Part shown: positions 53,599 to 60,000 of the stretch, piece by piece
Position numbering within the stretch: the first letter of the stretch is position 1
Layout: each line of letters opens with the position of its first letter
Assembly: GCA_905221605.1 (NCBI GenBank)
Contig: CAJNDS010002327.1
Coordinates: forward strand, 1-60,000
Length of the DNA stretch: 60,000 nt
Origin: Symbiodinium natans
Taxonomy: Eukaryota; Sar; Dinophyceae; Suessiales; Symbiodiniaceae
Direction of reading: 5' to 3'
Notes under the pieces: model-generated
What the model was told of the DNA's origin: nothing
Database searches by the model: none
Seen by the model: the letters and a program-made list of their open reading frames with translations, nothing else
Program-made: the position numbers and the translations under genes

Positions 53599-56500
53599 TC
53601 AGTGTCTGCGAGCGAGGATCTCAATGCGAAGGTTAGCCCTGATGTCAACACATTGTGCACACAGCTGCAAACATTGCATGCGTGCAAGAGACCGACATGA
53701 GCTCGGCAAGCTCCAAGGCAGTCTTCCCACGTGCGTTCTTCAAATCCAACTTTGCTCCCCCCGCGACGAGCGCAGCCGCAACTTGAAAGTTGCAGTTGAG
53801 GATGCTGCACATGAGGGGAGTAGCACCCTCATGATGGTACGCATAGTTGCTCAAAATTGAGTGGTGCCAGCGATGCTTTACTGCAAAGTAAGAGAACATC
53901 AGGCCCAGAGGACTGAACAAAGGCATGGAAAGCTGCCTCACGGGTAACGTGCGACAAGACAGCAAAGAATTGGATCACGATGATTCTGGCTGGTCAACCT
54001 ATCCGAAAAAGTGTCCAAAAAGGATTCTCCTTGGATTGCAAGTTGCTGGTCCACGTCTGCGCCTGCTTCGATTAATGCCCACACAGTGTCTGCATCTGCA
54101 TGATCGTGGCGAGCAGCCTTACGGTCCATTGCCGCAGCTCACATCAATGACTGAATGCCACATCGCGCCAAAAGGAACAAGGACTAACGGCTCGGCCGAC
54201 AAAGGCCCCAGCAAACAATCCAAGGTGCACTGGCGACCGCAACGTGGCAGAGGTACAACACACGACCGGACGTGCACAACCGCTGCAGCCACCACCGTGC
54301 GCATTATACCCATTCCGACCCCTAGCAACCAGCATCGCAAAAGACTCGCCATGTCTCCAGCTCAGTTTACTGAGCCAGGGTTGTGGCGGCTGCAGCAGAA
54401 CTGCATTCGAAAACAAACCGGCTTACATTATTGTATGAGCAAATTTCTTTGTGCGAAGTGGCCCAGTGTAAACCAGCTCCGACTTCCTGCTGTGACACGA
54501 AAGCCACCAACTCCTGGCACAGGAAAACACACTGCAATGAAAACATCGAACTACATCGAACTGCATCGACTACGCCACCAATGCCAAGGAAAATCAACAT
54601 TTGTTTCATTTCGATGCCGACACGTGCCGGATGCACTGTCCGCTTTACATCTGTGGCTGGCGCAAGGGGTCCCCCCCCCAAACCCCCCCAACTTTCCACC
54701 AGGAGGACGTGGGCTCGCCATAAGGTCATCGCTGGCTTGCTCCCGAAACATCTCGACGTCGTCGATAATTGGCCTTTTAAACCTCCGCGATCCCACCACC
54801 AACCTTCCTGTGAAGACCTGGGCGAGCATCTCGAGGACCTTGGGCGACTTAAAATGCTTCAGGAATCGGTTGCAACAGCCGGGTGCCGTGCATTGCCAAA
54901 AGCGTTCGCGGATGGCCAGAAGCAGCTCTGCCATCTGTGCCATCATGTCGAAAGGCCAAGCGCAATTGCCTATTTGGCATTTGCTCGATCCCTTTTCGAC
55001 ATCTTCACGGGAGTGTGCGTGGACCACTTCCCGACATTCGAGGTCGCGCCGTTGGGAGTGTTGACCACTCATGTGGTTTCAAGTTTCCTCTATTTTGGTT
55101 GGATGGCAGCGCGGGTTGCGTTCTGCACCGCTGGATAGTCCGACCGGAGCATAACGCCTCGATCGCATTTACACATTGGTTACGTCCACTGCTGAAGCGA
55201 AGACGCCGAAGGCAGTGACTCGACTTGTCACTTCGGTATGTGGGATGCTTTGCTTCGCTGAAGGTTTTGTCTTCGGGTTCTCTTCAGGCTGCAACCGGGC
55301 TTATGGTATCCGCTGAAGCCGGCAGCATGTCGCGCCCGCTCACAGGAGCACAGCAAAGCTGGTCCGGTCCGTCAGTTAGCATCGAAACTAAATCTTGTTC
55401 GAAAGCATCCGACCTGCGCGCACCAGTGATGATCGTCACTCCTCGCGTGTGCCGGGTCGTGACTCGCGAGAAACAGCCGGCGAACAAGTTACCCGCAGAG
55501 TGCAGGGCGATTCGGCATCGCCTTCTTCTTCCGGTGCCAGCCCCGGGCAGTCATGAAGACCATCAAACCCCCAAACAACATCCCCTCCGTCCTCTACACA
55601 TGCCACCCAACTTCATGACAGGAGTCCCAAACGCTGAGATCCTCAGTGCCATCGGCCATGACGTGGAGACGGAGCGGCCAACAAGAACCATAAGAGGCGA
55701 CCCTGCCCTTTCGTCCTTCCGGAACGCCAAGTCCAAGTCGCAGCGACATCCCCACTTCGTCGTCCGGTGGCCCGGAGGAGGGGTTGTTGGCAGAGGCAAC
55801 GCAAGCCGTCACGGCAAATGTCAGAATCATCGTACCCGGCATCAATTCCTGGTCGATGACGACCTGTTCAGGCAATTGGATGTGAAGCAGGTGCTCGTCG
55901 CAATGCAAGTCGCATTGGCAAGGCCCCAGGCATTGCGCCTACACGAGGCGGGCAGTTGGGAAGGTTCCAGAAACAGGCAAAACAGGCAAACGCAGTCCGG
56001 GCTCCAGGATGATGCATGGCAGTACCACCCCCGCTTCATTTTCCAGCGGCCCGGCGCTGCAAGGACTCCCATTACGCACCCCACTGACGAACAGGTCTAT
56101 GGCATGTCTACGTCTACGTCGCATCCCGCCGGGATGGGAACTTGGTCCAAGAGGCTAGGCTGGGATTGCTGGTCTGCGGGTGTGGACAGCGTGAGATGGT
56201 TCGGCCGCCCCCCCAAAGAACAGAATTTTGCCGAAATGAGCACACATTGCCGTGAACCCTGCCACGTTTCTATGTCCACCCCATCAGTCTTGACAAGAGA
56301 TGACAACAAGGAGTCCGGTTCGTGACAAGGATTCACCAAAAGTCCTGTGTTGCGCCAGCGCAGCCAAACTGTGCAGCCATGTCGAAGGGTGAAGCGCCCA
56401 GCATATTCGCCTGCGATGTGTTCACGTCAAATTCCGGTGTGCAATCCCAGGAATACAACTCGCCATCTAGCACAAAGCACCTGACACGATGCAGAGGAAC

Positions 56501-58687
56501 TTTTTCTGCAACTTCGATTCACAGAACACAGCGAGGCTGCAAGTGCAAGTGAAAGGACAGCTATCCTGTTTAAAGCCAGTTCCGCTGAAAGATTGCTGGG
56601 TTTTCGGTTGTTCATGTACATCTATGATGACAACCTAGCTTCTGTCTCCAAAAAATGCGGGTCCTGGTCCGCCTTGGCTCCAGCAGCAAGCAACTGACGG
56701 ATGCCTGCATGTTCTACGAAGTGAATGCAGTGAATGCAGTGACTGAAGTGAATGAAGTGAATGAAGATGGCTTAGACGGTCCCCTACCTCCGACGTTGTC
56801 GGCCGCGGCAGCCCAGTGGAGTGGTTCGCTGCGGTAGCCATCCTGTAGGGTAGGACCGAAGTAAGCAAACTTTAGCAACATTGTTCAATCAATTTTCTGT
56901 CAAAAATCTTCGTACATCATGTCCCCAGTGTGTCAGGTGTGGCTCGTCGTGCCGGAGCGTTGGTCCCTATGCCCAGCCTATGCCAGCACAATGGCTGCAA
57001 CCTACTCACACCATCGGAACGACGGAGGCCCCATCGCCGCAGCCCCGTTACTGTTGTGGGACTGCCAGCCAGCCAAGCTAGGTAACGTTTTTTTCTCTTT
57101 TCCGGGAAGGGCCGTTCCTTCGCGAAGTTAGCACAACTTTTGCCATTCCATTTTCCTGACATGTCCAGACATGTCCAGTCCCCTTCTGACTCATCTGTGT
57201 TCCGAATCGGGCATCCTGCGACTTGTCGTACTCGGCACTCATGTGATACTAATCTGCCAAACCCCCCCACTTGCCAGTTCTGAAAGCGATGTGTCCACAT
57301 TATCCCACTGCCACCAAGCCTTTCATGTCGTGGTACTTCCCACCTCTTCGCAGAAAATGTCCGAGACCGTGCTGCATTCTGCTCATGCTTAGAAGCTGCG
57401 CAGTCGCACCGGTACCGATAACAGTTGTGTGGGACAGTCGACAAGCCAGCCTGACCATTGGGATCTGCCCGTGCGTTGATGAGCACGGTCATTGCCTTCA
57501 CAGCACCATTGACTTGCTTAGCATCGTGCTGCACGTGTTTACTACACTACGCAACATCTTCAATGAGCTTCTGTGAACGCAGCTACATATTTGCAGGAGT
57601 CTGTACTCGCACTTCCCAATCGTGATCTGGCTTTCGTCACGACGTGTCGAGTTGTAAGGAAGGGTGAATCAGGAAACACCGGACCCAACAGTAACTCCAA
57701 CCTCCGCGTTCGAGAGGAAAGCAGCCATAGTGAGCAGTGGTGTGCCAGGTGGGAACAGAGAGAGGGTATCACTCGAATTCAAGATTCCTCAGTTCCGAAT
57801 CTGTGGCTCACACCACATCGCAAGAGGTCATTGAGAGCGCTGCCATCAACGAGCTTCTTGGAGTGTGGATGTCAATGCATGTCATTGCTACCAATACAGT
57901 ACAAATGAGCAGGCAGCTGATATCCTGCGATACTCGAACATTGTGCATCCCAGTATCTCTCATTCGGGTCCGCCTTGTGCTCAAGCAAGCCTCAGGGCAT
58001 CTTGCGGCAAACATGTGGCATCGTACCCGACCTTCTACTGCAATCCAGCGATCACTTAAGCGTTTCTGGTCGCTCTGCCAGCTAATGCCATTGCTTTCAA
58101 GCAGCTGGTCAAAACCGCCGCATCTCCGTCCACCGCTGCGTAGCAGGCAGGCGACCAGCCAGCATCATCAGGCAGTAGCATATCCGCAAAGCCGGTTCTT
58201 GGCTTCACATAGTTTGACTTTGATAGTGCGGTACTAGTTCACTTTGAACAAGGATAGAGTGATATATACTCTAACATCGCCAACACTCATCGCATACTCC
58301 ACTCTTTCCAAGACTCTCATGCATGAAACGTGCCAAAGCCTTGTTGGGATGTGCAGATTCAGTAAAGCCCAGAATGTTGCTGATAGGCTCGATGTCGAAA
58401 CCTTTGAAATAGTGCTTCTGTAGGCACAATGTCATACGATATTCATGCACCTTTCCATCCTGGAGGTTGCAGAGTAACTTATTCTCAACCATCCTCCGCA
58501 TTATGCTTGCCACTTTCGAGCGGTCTGATTCCTGGCTGAACTGGCCGTGGCCCACCGAGAACTGAATCTTGTCAGCAAACCCGACGACGAACTGATGCCG
58601 AGCACTTCGTATTTCCAGTATCCGCACTCCGTCACCGTCATCAGTTTTGGAGCCGTGTGGGTTCAGCTCGAAGGCCATCCTCTCCAT
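53599..58687 (-). CDS. Ankyrin-repeat protein, at least eleven exons
   Basis: Exons (complement): 58298-58687 (ATG at 58687 right after TGCAG), 58079-58202, 57934-57990, about 57702-57772, 57451-57528, 56788-56842, 56635-56704, about 56345-56512, about 54029-54117, 53697-53849, 53599-53638 (TGA). Repeat units read DDAGWSPACYAAVDGDAAVL, LLEHKADPNERYW, GTPLLTMAAFLSNAE, MTVLINARADPNGQ, SEPLHWAAAADNVGGIRQLL, AGAKADQDPHFLE, GASPFDMAAQFGC, VWALIEAGADVDQ, EGATPLMCSILNCNFQVAAA and ARGKTALELAELM. Phase holds from 58298 to 57990, from 57451 to 56635 and from 53697 to the stop. The N-terminal exon (130 codons, ending near FTESAHPNKALARFMHE) has no known domain. Ankyrin proteins act as binding scaffolds; the partner is unknown. 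GC and GA donors occur. The 2.2 kb intron 54118-56344 holds other open frames. Confidence 0.75.
54551..55072 (-). CDS. 173-codon open frame, unknown, same strand as the ankyrin gene
   Basis: Reads MMAQMAELLLAIRERFWQCT, RFLKHFKSPKVLEMLAQVFT and FKRPIIDDVEMFREQASDDL, which looks helical and natural, followed by Gly/Pro-rich sequence. It could be an additional exon of the ankyrin gene lying in its large intron, or part of an inserted gene. No ankyrin motif. Confidence 0.3.
   Translation of the reverse strand: MSGQHSQRRDLECREVVHAHSREDVEKGSSKCQIGNCAWPFDMMAQMAELLLAIRERFWQCTAPGCCNRFLKHFKSPKVLEMLAQVFTGRLVVGSRRFKRPIIDDVEMFREQASDDLMASPRPPGGKLGGFGGGTPCASHRCKADSASGTCRHRNETNVDFPWHWWRSRCSSM
55225..56325 (+). 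CDS. 366-codon open frame, unknown, antisense to the ankyrin gene
   Basis: The longest clean non-repeat frame in the window. It ends TGA at 56323-56325, first ATG about 55303. Rich in Arg, His, Ser, Pro and Gln, with pieces such as FLVDDDLFRQLDVKQVLVAM and DDAWQYHPRFIFQRPGAART. No transmembrane segment, no known motif. The minus strand in the register sharing codon position 2 is also partly open (55594-55908 starts like a signal peptide, MPGTMILTFAVTACVASA), so strand is not settled. Confidence 0.3.
   Translation: MSLRYVGCFASLKVLSSGSLQAATGLMVSAEAGSMSRPLTGAQQSWSGPSVSIETKSCSKASDLRAPVMIVTPRVCRVVTREKQPANKLPAECRAIRHRLLLPVPAPGSHEDHQTPKQHPLRPLHMPPNFMTGVPNAEILSAIGHDVETERPTRTIRGDPALSSFRNAKSKSQRHPHFVVRWPGGGVVGRGNASRHGKCQNHRTRHQFLVDDDLFRQLDVKQVLVAMQVALARPQALRLHEAGSWEGSRNRQNRQTQSGLQDDAWQYHPRFIFQRPGAARTPITHPTDEQVYGMSTSTSHPAGMGTWSKRLGWDCWSAGVDSVRWFGRPPKEQNFAEMSTHCREPCHVSMSTPSVLTRDDNKESGS
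56718..56766. repeat. 9-bp repeat GAATGCAGT / GAATGAAGT filling a short intron
   Basis: About five 9-10 bp units make up most of the 83-nt intron (56705-56787) between two ankyrin exons. Confidence 0.85.
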
Positions 58688-58994
58688 TCTGCACCACCCC
58701 CTGGCAGGGAGTGTCAGGGAGCGTCAGGTTCCCAGAACCCGGGGCCTGAGGCTTCCAAATTCAGAATTCCAATGACACCGTTTGGGCTGGGTTCTTGCCA
58801 GGGTAAGGCTTGAAATGACAGAAACCTGAACGGAAAGGTTGACCCCAAATCCCCTGAAAGCCAAAAGGCCCTGAAACAAATGAAATCTGTTGCTGGACCT
58901 AGAGGTCGCAAATGTCAGGCGTTAACTATTGTCCTCGAACGGGTCTACCGTGCTCCCAGCGGAGTGCCATAGACAATCCTTGCAGACTACCCGT

Positions 58995-59085
58995 GACTAC
59001 CCTGGCCACAGAGCATCCCTGGAGTCCCCCGAGAAGCTACCCCAGAGAATCCACGAGAACGAGAATCCACGAGAATCCCGTAGGT
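58995..59085. repeat. GAGAATCCC-type dispersed repeat, copy 3
   Basis: Words AGAGCATCCCTGGAGTCCCC, CCAGAGAATCCACGAGAACG and GAGAATCCACGAGAATCCCG, as at 22785-22900. The unit GAGAATCCAC is tandemly repeated here. Confidence 0.7.
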
Positions 59086-59374
59086 GCCCATTGTTTGTAC
59101 GGGTTGTGGTATGGGATGCATGGAGACGTGGTGTTCTTTGCGAGGGTGGCCGTGCCTTTCAAGACTTCCAGTCACTAAAGATGTCGTGGGGCCACTGGGT
59201 ATGACCTGCTTCTTGTCCGGTACTCGTGTTTCGGGTTGTCCAGTTGCTTCCCGGTTGAACTGTTCAGCTTCGCCTTGGCCACCTTCTGTGCGACCATGCC
59301 GCGGCCTGTGGGCCACTCCCACAGAGAACTAAAACTTGGTAACTGGAAGCTGGATGAGGCTTTGCCCGTGACCC

Positions 59375-59490
59375 CCTGACCCCGTACCACACGACGACAT
59401 ATGACTTTGGCTTTCCATCGTCGGCGATGCGCGCGCGTCACCCCCCTGTGCGGCTGAAGTGGGATCATCTTCGGGTGGCACTCCAGACAT
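59375..59490 (-). CDS. Possible first exon of an unknown gene
   Basis: ATG at 59490 preceded by CACCCCCAG (a splice-acceptor-like site, as expected for an exon start or a trans-splice site). Reads MSGVPPEDDPTSAAQGGDAR then ASPTMESQSHMSSC and reaches a GT (GTACGG) near 59389. Acidic, disordered. May be upstream part of the ankyrin gene, but phase with 58687 is not established. Confidence 0.3.
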
Positions 59491-59499
59491 GATCTGGGG

Positions 59500-59865
59500 G
59501 TGGGCACGGTATGGTTCACAGAACAGCTTCACCAAAGTAGGGCAGGCAAACCTCTGACAGGCAAATCTAGTGGAAGTACCGGAAACCACTTTGAAATGAC
59601 CGGAACAAAACCGGTGGGGTGGAATCGAAGAACTGGAACAGAATGGCCTCTGCGCCCAGCTGTGCTGACTGAGCATGGTGTCTTGTTCAGCATGGCAGAT
59701 CCACGGGCACAGAATCACGAAGAAGTTGCTCAACTCGACATAGGCTGGAATGCTTTCAATAGCCATCTGCCGATGAGCATCAGACGCTTGAGGAACGCAA
59801 AAGTAGTCGTACCATACCTAGCGTGCTTTCGGCAGACTCAGACCTCTCCACCCGCAACCACCTAA
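59500..59865 (+). CDS. Open frame at the right end, unknown
   Basis: Plus frame ending TAA at 59863-59865. Reads MADPRAQNHEEVAQLDIGWN, AFNSHLPMSIRRLRNAKVVV. Protein-like in its last 60 codons; a minus frame (59329-59766) overlaps. No motif. Confidence 0.25.
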   Translation: MGTVWFTEQLHQSRAGKPLTGKSSGSTGNHFEMTGTKPVGWNRRTGTEWPLRPAVLTEHGVLFSMADPRAQNHEEVAQLDIGWNAFNSHLPMSIRRLRNAKVVVPYLACFRQTQTSPPATT

Positions 59866-60000
59866 ACTAACGAAGCCTGGCTGTAACGGAAGCCATTCGG
59901 GTGCTTGTGAGGGAAGTTTCACACATGTCTAGATTTATCATCCTACTGATGGGAGCGCGAATGCTCACTTTGATTCGCGCTTGTCGAAATTCTGCGGTTT

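Larger units (their letters stand above)
54144..56339. other. ORF-dense block inside an ankyrin-gene intron
   Basis: On the plus strand frames of 379 (53925-55064), 251 (54383-55138) and 366 codons (55225-56325) are open; on the minus strand 173 (54551-55072) and 104 codons (55594-55908). The first part of 53925-55064 overlaps ankyrin exons and is a shadow there. Elsewhere the codon positions in 55621-55980, counted by eye, are GC-rich at positions 1 and 3 and poorer at 2, which fits real coding on either strand. No known domain, no terminal repeats seen. Confidence 0.5.

Noticed and set aside
53925-54143. Start of the 379-codon plus-strand frame
   Set aside because: This part is antisense to an ankyrin exon; only the part beyond about 54140 could be independent.

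Overview
The window looks like nuclear DNA of a dinoflagellate, most likely a Symbiodiniaceae-type alga. This is inference from several signs. Exons are small (mostly 40-200 nt). The phase-checked introns start with GT, GC or GA and end in AG. The recognisable families (calcium-dependent protein kinase, ankyrin-repeat protein, ABC transporter, METTL21-type methyltransferase, GT13-like glycosyltransferase) suit an alveolate alga. There is an interstitial TTTAGGG-type telomeric array and a very high load of micro- and minisatellites. No operons, bacterial promoters, Shine-Dalgarno sites, rRNA, tRNA or CRISPR arrays were seen. Genes were assembled by reading exon frames and checking that reading phase is kept across each proposed intron.

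Layout: 1-630, C-terminal exon of a METTL21-like protein methyltransferase (minus). 0.64-5.3 kb, uncertain short exons and a 1.3 kb ACT/TAC array. 5.4-17.9 kb, a CDPK (minus, at least 21 exons) with a small secreted-protein gene (plus, 7877-8482) nested in one intron. 18-24 kb, mostly uninterpretable, with two well-delimited orphan exons. 24.3-28.4 kb, an ABC transporter (minus). 28.9-29.4 kb, a cluster of short repeats with an 18-bp hairpin. 31.4-41.9 kb, several minus-strand exons of unknown genes, then a GT13-like glycosyltransferase near 40.9-41.4 kb. 42.1-43.6 kb, a six-exon gene of unknown function with all phases consistent (minus). 44.8 kb, telomeric array inside a foldback. 46.9-48.1 kb, a coiled-coil gene (minus). 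49.6-51.3 kb, orphan minus exons. 53.6-58.7 kb, an ankyrin-repeat gene (minus), one intron of which holds a 2.2 kb block with long open frames on both strands.

Nearly every gene supported by splice phase lies on the minus strand, which fits the unidirectional gene blocks known from dinoflagellates; the nested secreted-protein gene is the clear exception. The genes do not form an obvious pathway: calcium signalling, transport, N-glycan synthesis, protein methylation and scaffold functions sit side by side. I found no convincing new multi-gene system. The most notable items are the nested gene, the CDPK with non-standard catalytic motifs, the mixed GT/GC/GA splice donors, and the ORF-dense block inside the ankyrin gene.
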